From Ophiosphaerella korrae (lineage: Eukaryota; Ascomycota; Dothideomycetes; Pleosporales; Phaeosphaeriaceae): a stretch of 64,000 nucleotides of DNA. Where the stretch lies: assembly GCA_028456385.1 (NCBI GenBank), contig JALNQF010000005.1, positions 372,001 to 436,000 of the forward strand. Reading direction: 5' to 3'. This document shows positions 1 through 9,414 of this stretch, one piece after another. The notes below the pieces were generated by a model that saw only the letters and a list, made by a program, of their open reading frames with translations, did no database searches and was not told where the DNA came from. Each line of letters opens with the position of its first letter. Within the stretch, counting starts at the first letter, position 1. Both the position numbers and the translations under genes were made by a program.

Positions 1-627
1 GGGGCTATGGGGCTTACGGATTGGGGCGAGGGGGAGGGGGATTTCGTTGATGAGGGGGAGGGATGTGTGTGGGAGGAGCATGATTCTGTTTGCGTTGAGG
101 GCGCACGTTGTTGCGAGGTGGGCTGCGAGGCGCACATAGTCATTTTGCAAGCCGAATTGCCACGCGACGAAGATCCATTGTTCGTAGCCCGGGTCGAGGA
201 TGTGGGGGCGGTGCGGCGAGACCCAGGCGTCGAGGTGGCCAATAAGGAGGTGATTGAGGTCGTAGCGTCCAGCGAGTTGGGCGAGGCAGACGAGTTCGGT
301 GAGGGAGAGGGATTCAGGCAGCTTTGGGGTTTGGACGTGCGCGATGTAGAGGATTAGACGCATGGCGTCGGCGTCGTCATCTGGGAAGCGGATTTTGTTG
401 GTGACTTTTAGACCGCGGCGTGAACGGCGAGTATTGCGCTTCATCGCCTCCTTCTAGTAGGCACTCATGTTTGCTACGTGTGGTAGGGAGACATGGAACT
501 TGCGAATGCCAGTTAGTGAATCCTCTCTCCCTACGATGATGATCGCTTTTTGGGAACGACTCTCGTTAGTCGTGAGAAACTCTGTTCGGTCGAACCAAGA
601 AATCCGGGAGTCTTCCTCGCTGGACAT
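1..627 (-). CDS. BTB/POZ domain protein, C-terminus off window, in-frame TAG
   Basis: Read right to left from an ATG at 627-625, the protein begins MSSEEDSRISWFDRTEF. It continues through a BTB/POZ-like fold: a VGRE...FHVSLPHV strand-helix, then IRFPDDDADAMRLILYI, then the LAQLAGRYDLNHL helix and a post-BTB stretch of the type seen in fungal BTB proteins. BTB domains mediate dimerisation or Cullin-3 contact; the specific role here is unknown. The reading frame is broken by a TAG at 456-454, between NMSAY and KEAMKRN. Homology-like sequence continues in the same frame on both sides. Either this is a nonsense mutation, or an 81-nt intron (GTAGGG...CTACTAG, about 534-454) removes it, at the cost of a conserved part of the domain. 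The C-terminus lies beyond the left edge. Confidence 0.55.
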
Positions 628-989
628 AGCGATGGTTGTGAGCGATTGGTCGGTCTTAGTGATACAATAGCGATGTTGAGTGATGATCCTTTGTACGAAG
701 GGATAATAGATGATGAAGTGAAAGACTGCGGTGGGTGAAAAAGGTACCTCTTCTAATGCGATTTGAGAAAGTGCGGCTGTCAAATATTTGATGAAGTGGA
801 GAGATGAAGGAGCGATAGGCTGCTAGCACACTATCGAAGTGTTCCAACGTATTCAAGTTTGTTAACCAGGGCGAGAGAATCGAAGCCTGGAACACTCTAG
901 ACATGTGTGTTATTGAGTCTATAGTAATTTTGTAGAGTCGAAAGCCTTCTTGCTCCTGCATTGGGGCAAAGGTCATGCAGTGCGATTTC
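628..989. other. Intergenic, no gene seen
   Basis: This spacer lies between the BTB gene start and the stop of the RWD/DUF1115 gene. Short open frames on both strands have no recognisable domain and look like chance. It presumably carries the BTB promoter. Confidence 0.5.
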
Positions 990-1442
990 TCAATCGCTAT
1001 TTACGTACCCCATTCCTCGCCTCCACCATCCCCAAACCGCTAGACCCTCCATATTTGCCCCAAACTCTTTGACGCTTTCAACCTCTTCCAGTTTGCCATA
1101 AGTGACGCTCTGCTTTTGCGGACCCTGGTGGTCGACTTCTTGTGCTGCAGGTTTCTTCACCAATTGGAAGTCCTTGTATCGTAACCTTTGTACATCCGAT
1201 ACCCAGGCTTTTACTCCTGACTCAGAACCTTGGCAGTACATGATGCCTGGACATCCTCCATAGCGGAGCAGTGCGTAGATGTTGTGATTCGCCGCGGCTT
1301 GCCGCAATTTGGCAACTTTCTTACGAGAGGTAATATGGTGTGTACGTATTAGGGCATTGAATATAAGACCTGACATGCCATTGATGTGGAAACAGTCTAT
1401 TTCGAAAGGATAAGTTGAGAAGAGGAGTGGTGGTAGGACCAT
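990..1442 (-). CDS. RWD-associated DUF1115 (Prp3 C-terminal-like) protein
   Basis: About 150 aa from the ATG at 1442-1440. The stretch THHITSRKKVAKLRQAA followed by YGGCPGIMYCQG and a VSDVQRLRYKDFQLV helix matches the DUF1115 domain found C-terminal to RWD domains (RWDD2 proteins) and at the end of splicing factor Prp3. No N-terminal RWD domain is present here, so this is either a stand-alone DUF1115 protein or an incomplete gene model. The C-terminus GMGYVNSD overlaps a possible donor (GTAAAT), so a short last exon is possible. Transcribed divergently from MRS2, with about 170 bp between start codons. Function unknown. Confidence 0.6.
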   Translation of the reverse strand: MVLPPLLFSTYPFEIDCFHINGMSGLIFNALIRTHHITSRKKVAKLRQAAANHNIYALLRYGGCPGIMYCQGSESGVKAWVSDVQRLRYKDFQLVKKPAAQEVDHQGPQKQSVTYGKLEEVESVKEFGANMEGLAVWGWWRRGMGYVNSD

Positions 1443-1611
1443 TGTAGCTTGGAAGTGGTATCGCTCAAACACGTGACGTCACTAGCGCGAATTGATTTTC
1501 CAAGACCGCAGAATGCCGATGACGTGCAGCAGAAGTTTAAGCAACAAATCTGCACGACGACCGCATGGATCGACTCGGCATACGGGCATTTGCGACTTCG
1601 ACTTGAAAGTA

Positions 1612-3185
1612 ATGAAGCTTTCTGTGCTTCACGCCCCGTCGCCTTCGGTACTGAGCTTCCTCCGATCTCAAGTAAAGTGTGCTTTCAACCCGCCCACAGC
1701 GCCCTCCGCCCGTCTAGCAAGCCAGCGATGTACATATACCGCAAAAGCATGGCGACCAGCCTCAGATAATACGAGGATTCGATGTAGTATTTCATACCCC
1801 TCCGAACTTTGTGCTCGCCGCGACTTCTCGACTAGCCGACCGCACAATGTCTGGGATGTTTTTAGATCCGCTCGACGACGCAAGCTGGCCCAGCTGTCAG
1901 CTCCCTCGTCGCCGACTCAAGATGATTATACGAATTCTACAGGCTTTGGAAGCAGCCTCGGCCGGATAATGCGACCTGCAAATGAACTCAAGATGCGATG
2001 TACTGAGCTTGATGAACACGGCAACGTCACACTTGTCAGTGGGGAGTTCAAGAAAAGCGAATTAATAGCCAAGTACGGTCTTCTTCCTCGAGACCTGCGT
2101 AAAATTGATTCCAGCTTGCTCCCACATATCCTTGTTCGACCGAGTGCGATTCTGATCAACCTGTTGAACCTAAGAGTTTTGCTCAAACACAACCGCGTGC
2201 TGGTGTTTGATGCATACGGAACGACAAACTCCAAATCGCAATCCGTCTTCATGTACGACCTTGATCTCAAGCTACGTCAGAAGGAATCAGCCGCAACCGG
2301 AACCCTAGCATACGAATTCCGAGCACTCGAAGCCGTCCTCATATCAGTCACGCTGAGTCTAGAGAAGGAATTCGAAGGCGTCAGCGAGCCCGTCATTCGC
2401 GTCCTGCTTGAACTCGAAGAAGACATCGACCGCGACAAGCTCAGATACCTCCTCATCTACAGCAAAAAACTCGGCAGCTTCGAGCAAAAAGCCCGCCTCG
2501 TCCGCAACGCGCTCGAAGAACTCCTCGAAGCCGACGACGACTTGTCCTCCATGTACCTCACAGAAAAAGCACTCGGAAAAACCCGTGAAGACGACGACCA
2601 CACCGAGGTTGAAATGCTGCTCGAATCCTACCACAAAGTCGCCGACGAAATCGTTCAAGCAGCCGAAAACCTCGTTTCCAGCATCCGCAACACGGAAGAA
2701 ATGTGCGTTGCGAATCCCCCTTCCCCCATACATATATGCGTGCGTATGACTAACGAATTTCCAGCGTCAAAGCCATCCTCGACGCAAACCGCAACTCCCT
2801 CATGCTCCTCGACCTCAAATTCTCCGTCGCAACCCTCGCCATCACAGCCGGCACCTTCGTCGCCGCGCTCTACGGCATGAACCTCAAAAACTTCATTGAA
2901 GAATCCGAGCTCGGTTTCGTCGCCGTCAGCGTCTGGTGCACCATCTTCGGCGTCATGGTCGCGGGCTATGGCCTACAGAAGCTGCGTCGCGTCCAGCGCG
3001 TCAGCATGTATGGACATGTGGCAAGCAGGAAGGGCAGTGCGTGGGGATTGGGCGCGTGGGGCGGGAGGTCGGGGAACGAGCTTGGGAAGAGAGAGAGTCT
3101 CGGCGACGTCATTGCGCGCGAGCGCGTGTTGGCGCGGAGGTTAGCCAAAGCGGAGGAGAAGGCGGATGAGGTGTTGGGGCGGTGA
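1612..3185 (+). CDS. MRS2: Mitochondrial inner-membrane magnesium channel, CorA/Mrs2 family
   Basis: Exons 1612-2702 and 2765-3185; the 62-nt intron has GTGCGT, CTAAC and CAG, and splicing restores EEIVKAILDANRNSLMLLD. About 503 aa. It has a basic, Ser/Arg-rich mitochondrial presequence, a cytosol-type CorA N-domain (MRCTELDEHGNVTLV, GLLPRDLRKID), a long helical region (VLLELEEDIDRDKLRYLL), then two membrane helices. The family signature GMN (YGMNLKNF, about residues 401-403) sits at the end of the first helix. Mrs2 forms the pentameric channel for Mg2+ entry into the matrix; a paralogue, Lpe10, is structurally similar and cannot be excluded. The frame is open up to 1492, but MKLSVLHAPS at 1612 gives a typical targeting sequence, so it is preferred. 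Confidence 0.9.
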
Positions 3186-3190
3186 GAAAG

Positions 3191-3209
3191 GTGTGTGTGT
3201 GTGTGTGTG
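3191..3209. repeat. (GT)n microsatellite
   Basis: A run of GT dinucleotides begins six bases after the MRS2 stop codon, inside its 3' untranslated region. Confidence 0.9.
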
Positions 3210-3334
3210 GTTTGATTGCTTCGTTGCTATGGTTAGATAGATATCCCGACTCCTGTATAGATTTGTAGCGGCATAGCGTTGGCGTCCGGGCAAACCACTG
3301 GCTTTTTGTCTGTAATATATATTTCTCCTCACAA

Positions 3335-3786
3335 TCATACACATTTACGCACCTCCCGATTCATATCCCCCTCCTCCTCATATCCCTGCACCTCCCTCCC
3401 AATCCCACCCTCATCCTCCACTCTCCCCGTCCCCCCAAACCCCTCTCTCCACGCCTCCGCCGTCCCCACTGTCTTCCCGCCCGCCCCGCTTTCCTGGATA
3501 CTCTGGCCATACCGGATCTTGTCCGCCTTGGTGATGCCGAGTGAATTCGGCTCGTCAGAGGATGTGGGCTGCTGTGTCGAGGTTCCTGTTGCAGGGTCTA
3601 CGGATGTTAGTACGGGGGTGGGTAGGTGGGCGGATGGATAGGGAAATGGGAAGGGGGAAAAGTGGGTAGGGAGCAAGTACCGCCTAGTTGGCCTGCTTGT
3701 TTGGCGTGGGGCTTGATGAAGGTTGCGGCGCCTTCGTATTGGGTTTGTTCGCCGCCGGGGGAAGTGGGGATAGGAGTGCTTGGCAT
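3335..3786 (-). CDS. Small conserved fungal protein of unknown function
   Basis: Exons 3786-3681 and 3597-3335 are separated by an 83-nt intron (GTACTT...CTAACATCCGTAG), which joins QAGQLG to DPATGTSTQQ. About 122 aa, hydrophilic, no membrane segment or signal peptide. The block GITKADKIRYGQSIQESGAGGKTVG looks like a conserved core, but I cannot assign a family. The C-terminal third is rich in Gly and Glu. Convergent with MRS2, with about 150 bp between the stop codons. Confidence 0.65.
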
Positions 3787-4088
3787 TCTGCGTGAATTGT
3801 GGGTGGAATTGAGTTGTGGAGGACAAGTTTTTAAAGGCGTTGGGAATTTGGAAATTGAAGAGTGGGAATTGACGTGGAAGTGAGGACGTGTGGACATGGT
3901 GTAGGAAGCTATGTGCTCATGACGTAATCTGTAAATAGAAATATGGGCGCGGGCTCAACACTTGTAAACGCCGTGCTGTGGTGATTATATGTGTTTAATA
4001 TCTAATCGACGAGATATGACGATATACAAATGTTGACTATCGCAATCATGTCGAGTCGAAGTCGATTCCCATTGAATAACTGGGTACA
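3787..4088. other. Intergenic, no gene seen
   Basis: This lies between the start of the small conserved protein and the RFC5 stop. It should hold the promoter of the former and the 3' end of RFC5. No other feature is visible. Confidence 0.5.
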
Positions 4089-5275
4089 TTAGTTTCCTGG
4101 TAGTGTAGTTTGGGCAAACACGTACCTCTCGTATAACCTCATGTACTTGGCAACAAAAGCTTCCAGATGGAATATCTGCTTGCTGCCCATTTTACATCTG
4201 TGCTCGTAAAAAGCCGCCCATTTGATGACTTCTGGCTTCAATGCGTCGTCCGTCTTCGGTATAAGCTTCCATGTCAGGGTCTTGATTATTGTGGTCGGGT
4301 CGATACAATGTGATAAGAGGTCGTAGAGCGAGGAACGAACTTGCAAGAGGCGCTGTGGACTCCGTTCCTCAACGATCTGGCGGGCGATTTGCTCAATGAG
4401 GGCTTCCCAATCTGGCGGTGGGATGTGCGTCAAGTCTGTAATTTTCTCGCTGTAGCTTATTAGTAAAGACTCTAGGATGAGAGTGTGCGTAGAAGTCGGT
4501 TTTGACATACTTTTGCGCATGGACAGCCTCAAACATCAGCAAGGCTTTTCTCAGGTTTCGTCCGCTCTCTTTTGCGATCCTCTGGTTCAGACTCTGCACC
4601 GCTTGCCATCCTTCTTTCTTCCCTACATTCTCGAGTACTGTGCAGATCTCCGTCTCCGTGGGCGCGGCCACTCTCACTAGCAATGTCCTACTCCTGATCG
4701 GTGCAATGATATTGCTCGTCGAATTCGCCAACAATATCAATCGCAGATTCGGACTGTACTTCTCCATGGTCCTCCTCAGTGCCGCCTGCGCATCTCTCGT
4801 CAAGTGGTCCGCCTCATTAATAACCACGACCTTGAACCGCTGCTTTGCGCTGAGATCGACCTGCTGGGTCTGTGCCACTTCCTTGAGCAAATCTTGCACA
4901 ACTACTCTGTCATAGTTGCCGACGTCTGAGGGTGTGATTTCGAGGTGGTATACGGAGGCCACAATGTTGAACTCGAGTTTGCGGTTTGAGGTGGTTTGGA
5001 AGACACGTGCATCGATCTTGATCTTCTCGACACCCGGTCCATAGAGCTCCTTCAGAGTGGCAACAATGCGTGTCTTCTTGCCGGCACCGGAGGGGCCATA
5101 GACTAGGAGATGTGGGAAATCACCACTTTGTGCCTAAGTCTTCATGTTAGCCTGTAGGCTGACAGCACTGAGAGAAGCCAATACTTACTAATGCTCGTAA
5201 ACGGTCAGATAGCTCTGGATGGTAGCTAAGAGCCTCAAGGTTGCGTGGGCGATGCTTGTCTACGAGCAATGCCAT
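4089..5275 (-). CDS. RFC5: Replication factor C subunit 5 (clamp loader, human RFC3 orthologue)
   Basis: Exons 5275-5189, 5133-4511 and 4449-4089, with introns of 55 and 61 nt and clean splice sites; about 356 aa, normal for the family. It starts MALLVDKHRPRNLEAL. The Walker A is GPSGAGKKT (residues 42-50), with the double lysine typical of Rfc5. The acidic box is VVINEADHLT, the degenerate form expected for this non-hydrolysing subunit, and sensor and SRC-like sequence IRSRTLLVRV follows. The C-terminal collar domain is complete (SLYDLLSHCIDPTTII). It acts in the RFC pentamer that loads PCNA, and in the alternative RFC complexes of checkpoint and cohesion pathways. Confidence 0.94.
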
Positions 5276-5513
5276 TGTGGGTATACGATGCGAGCGTGCC
5301 GCGCAGCTGTCGGTTTTCTTGAGCTGGGATACGCGTCGACGCGGATAGCGTGTAAAGTGGTCTTGGCAACGCTCGCGTCAAGTTACCTTGGACACGCTTG
5401 CATGAACATCGCTGCGGCATCCGTCTGCAGAACGTATACTTAAGCAATCACTATGATTTTATCTTTTTACATAACTGTGAAGAAGCCGATCATAAGTGCT
5501 CTACGTCACTCAA

Positions 5514-5560
<47 letters not shown>

Positions 5561-5761
5561 AAGACAAGCAATTGCACCGCCCATATCCAACCAGATTGAC
5601 GAAATAATAGGGTATAGCTCATCCGTGGTATCAAAAAGAAAACAATCTGCCATGCAAACGATGGTTCCAAATCCAGGACAGTCTTTGTCGTTTGAACAAG
5701 TGCAAGTCATAATGTCGTAGCCATCGTAGCATCTACATACAATTGTCGTACACGATTTGCA
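5276..5761. other. Intergenic with microsatellite
   Basis: This is upstream of RFC5 and downstream of the DUF7514 gene, which lie in the same orientation. Apart from the CA repeat, nothing is recognisable. Confidence 0.5.
5515..5559. repeat. (CA)n microsatellite, about 22 units
   Basis: An uninterrupted CA run of about 45 nt. Overlapping frames encoding poly-Thr-His or poly-Val-Cys are artefacts of this repeat. Confidence 0.95.
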
Positions 5762-7614
5762 TCAATAACGACGTGACTCGTATCCCCTGTTGTCGTAACC
5801 GTTGCTCCCGTGTCTACCACGGTAATCGTCGTCGTCATACAATGATCGAGCTTGCGCATCATACATGCTGTCTGTTGTGCTTCGACGATGTTGCTCGCGC
5901 CATTGTTTGTCCGCATCCTTGCTGTAGCGCTGAGAGTCTTCGTTGAAGCTGTGGAGGTTGGATGCATAATGGCTGCTTGGGATATCTCTCACATTCGGAT
6001 CCGATTGGGTGCCGTAACTAGAGAAACTAGGACTTCTTGTGCGACGGCTATTAGCTTGCGTACAACCATGACGAGGTTGAGTGCCTTGATCATAGTATGT
6101 GTCTGTAGATGGTGGCGCCCATGGGCCTTGGGATGCCGTAGATTGCCTGCATTTGCGTTGATCTGACGTGGGAGCATCAGTGGTTTGGCTCCTGTGTAGT
6201 TCATCGTTGTGAAGCTTGCCACCACCGGGGGTCGCAGCGTAAGGTTTCCGTTGTCGTTCGATAGGAACAGAAGAGCTTTCAAGCTCATCATCTGGGTCGA
6301 AGACCTTCTGTTCGGCCTGTGAATTATATGGACTACGTTCCCGTTCCAAGTTTGATGTTGTATTCGTGGGTTGGCACTTGGGTGGTGGCGGAGGAAACGT
6401 GGGAGCTTTACGTAGGGGCCCAACGCCTTCAGCAGAGAATGCTGCGGCGCATCGCTGTTGCGCTGGTAAATTTTCAACCTGGGGAAACAAACGTCGTGTT
6501 AATTCTTTCGGAAATCGTTCTTTGCGGTCATCTGCATTGCTGATTGGTCTATCGAGAACCGCCCTTGCTAATCGCTCATACTCGGCATCAGGGTAGGCCT
6601 GTATCATGACGGTCATCCATTCCTGAAAGCCTATTGGAGTGAGGGCTGGGATGGAAGGCTGTTCAGCAGGGTGCTCTTGGATGAGATGGTGTTGGCATCG
6701 CATGTCGCGATAGATTTTAGATAATGCCGAGTAAGACAATGTACCAAAGATTTCTACAGATAGCAGTTACTATTAATACGGGAAGAAGGGCATGCTCCAC
6801 TTACTCTGCCATGGATAAGTCTCGTCGCTAAGTTTGGTCTCATTGTAGAATCTGAGCATCTTGGAAGGTGAAATTACCAAACTATTCTTGGGCTCATAGT
6901 CTTCAACCTGATGTACTTATTAGCTACAGGGTAGATGTTAAAGCTGTCGTGGCGTACAAGGTGTAGGGCCAAACCACGCAAGAATTCACCGAGGCGTGGC
7001 AAAGGTTGCCCATTTTGGTCGAACAATCGTTGCCAGATCTTTTCAATAGGGGTATAGTCACCTGTTTCCATTCTCGGGGCTGGGGCTGGTCGTGCAGATG
7101 GCTTTTCGGAAGGTATATCAATGGGCGTATCGTGGTCTTCTTCAAGCAGTGGATCACGAGCCAACGAATCCGGACTTATGGATGCACGGCGAAACGACTC
7201 AGTCTTCTGTGGCGAAGGAGGAGTGTAGATATGGCGCGGGGGAGGTGAGGCAAAGGGTGATGTGTCTGAATGTGCGACATGTTGGGGTGTTACAGGAACG
7301 GCCTGCGCGTGTGTTGCACTGGCGGCGACGCTCAATTTAATTTCTTCGAGCACCGACTTCTTGACCTGCTCGGTGATCCGAGCGATGAGGTTCGGATCGA
7401 CGACCCTGGCGGCATCAGAGTTCTCGAAGGCATTTCCAATGGCATTTTTGAGGGGCTGCTGGGGCGGCAGTCCATCCGGGGCAGTGTTAGTGTAGGTGGG
7501 GGATCGATATTGGGCATCATAGTCGTAAGAGGACGAGGCGTGACTGTGATCGTAAGACGATGGATATGAAGCCTGGTGGGCATCTGTGTGGCCGCGGTAC
7601 GTTTCGTAAGACAT
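5762..7614 (-). CDS. DUF7514 domain protein
   Basis: Exons 7614-6958, 6907-6805 and 6753-5762 with introns of 50 and 49 nt; phases agree and give about 583 aa. The N-terminal 185 residues are low complexity (Tyr, Ser, Pro, His). The central part (about 188-345) is the fungal DUF7514 module: TPIEKIWQRLFDQNGQPLPR, LGEFLRGLALHL, then SLVISPSKMLRFYNETKL, YPWQKIFGTLS, CQHHLIQEHP and IPALTPIGFQEWMTVMIQAY. The C-terminal 240 residues are disordered and rich in Arg, Ser, Asp and Tyr (YDDDDYRGRHGSNGYDNRGY). The domain is common in filamentous ascomycetes and its function is unknown; the RG/RGY-type tail would fit RNA or condensate binding, which is inference only. Confidence 0.85.
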
Positions 7615-9414
7615 TGCGCTAGACTATGACGTCGCTGGAGCGGGTGGTGAATGGTTAAGCTTCGCAAAAGCAACAGTGCAGCAGACCGTCGCTGCAGCTA
7701 TTACAATGGTGTCATGCAGGTGCGAAACTTATGAGCGACCGAGAGAGAGGAGGCTGTTGGGCACGGCTTGGGCTGTGTGCGCGAATATATCTTGGACAGA
7801 GGGTAGCAGGGCTCGGCCTGGTGGGTGGGTTCTAGCCTGAACAGTGGCAGCGGCGAGGTAACAAGCACAAGCAGGTCAAAGAGGAATGGGGCACAGGGTG
7901 AGACTGGGAGCATGCAAAGTTGCAAAGTTGGGTTTTTCCATAAGAGCGTCGCGCGCAAAGTAGACTACGCAGTATGACATTGCGACAGGCGGATGGAGAG
8001 CCATGACTGTCAAAACCGGTGTTGCGTCATGGGGCGCTGGAACAGTGGCCAAACGGGATGGCTTTGGCCGGGCGAGCGCCATGGAAGAAGTCGATTCTTC
8101 CAGAAGACGCAACGTCCTGCATCGTGGCCGTGCATGCAGCTAGCAAGAAGAGAGATACTGTAGGTGCCTAGTTGAAGATGGGGTCAAGGCACTAGACTAC
8201 CAGACTACCAGGCTACCTATTGTTACTGTGCATGTAAATAGTCGGCTGTTTTTGTTAGCGATACGCGTGCGCACGTGGACTTGATTGGAGCTGAGGGTGG
8301 CAGCTGTCGCTCCCCACTTTGTTTCCATGGCTTTGTTTCGAACTCGAGCGCTGTGCCGCCGGGCAGAAACGAATGAGCCACCGGGGACAAAGGGGGGCTG
8401 GAAACATGATCGGTTGCGGCCAATGGTCAGCGCCCAGCACGGGCGGCTAGGTAGGTAAGTAGGCAGCCTGAGGCTCTGCTGGGAAATAAAGAAGTCGCCC
8501 AGCTGGGACCTGAGACAGGCTGCACGCGAGGAGCGTCGTAAGTAGGCGCCTGACCTAATGTTATTGATGCTATTGTTGCCGTTGTTGCTGACCATGCCAA
8601 ATGTCAAGAGATAGGTTGAGGCCATGGACCTGCGAACGGTGGCACAGACAGGGCACCGTGGGCTATTTCGGGATGGCGGCACCACCGCATTGCTCACGCC
8701 TGATTGCGCATCCTGATCTGCCGATGGTCGAGCGCAGTGACGTGTGTTGAGCATAGATTAATCCATTGCAAGCCGGGTACCGACTTATTATCTGTTGTCT
8801 GGCGGTGTCTTGCCCGTGTGCAAAGGTCGCCTAGCAGACGGCATGCAGGCGGCCAATGGGAGCCCGTGGGTGTCAGAGGAGCGCAGGCGAAACACTAGTG
8901 TGCTTCAGCTTCTCACCAAGCCCTAGGGCCACCGCGCCTTGCTGGCCGACCGCGAGACTGTTTCGACGCTGGCTCTCTGTTTCTGTTGATCTTTTACCTG
9001 GACACGCCAGCCGCATTGCATCCGTCGATTCCTTCATCTCGCTGCATTCCATTTTCATCTGCCATCTGCTCCACCTCGGGGGTGCGCTGGTGCTGCACCT
9101 TTTGACCCCACACCACCCGCATTCAACAGCAGACTACTGCCACCGCCCACCGCCCACTTAGCTGCACTGGCTGCTGCTCCATTCACATCCATCCACTTCG
9201 CTTTCCCGTGCTCGCTGCTGTATTACCAACCCGTCTCGTACCACCACTACTGCCGCTGCCAATACCATCGCTCGCCTGACTTTGCCCTGCGCCGTCCCAG
9301 CATGTGCTTATGAGACCAGCCCACTAATCGACCGATTTCTGGCGCTGAGAGCAGTCACGACTTTCCTTCCCTCTGACGCCGCTTCCCCATCCTCCTGGAC
9401 TCCCCAAACCAAGC
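7615..9414. other. 1.8 kb divergent intergenic region
   Basis: This lies between two divergent genes (DUF7514 on minus, STE11 on plus). The 700 bases before STE11 are pyrimidine-rich, as expected for a long fungal 5' UTR and promoter. Open frames here have no domain and no codon structure that I trust. Confidence 0.5.

Noticed and set aside
7..357. 116-codon plus-strand frame rich in Gly/Glu/Asp/Val
   Set aside because: It is the complement of the BTB coding strand; the minus-strand translation has clear domain structure.
5496..5720. Frames encoding poly Thr-His or Val-Cys repeats
   Set aside because: Artefacts of the CA microsatellite.
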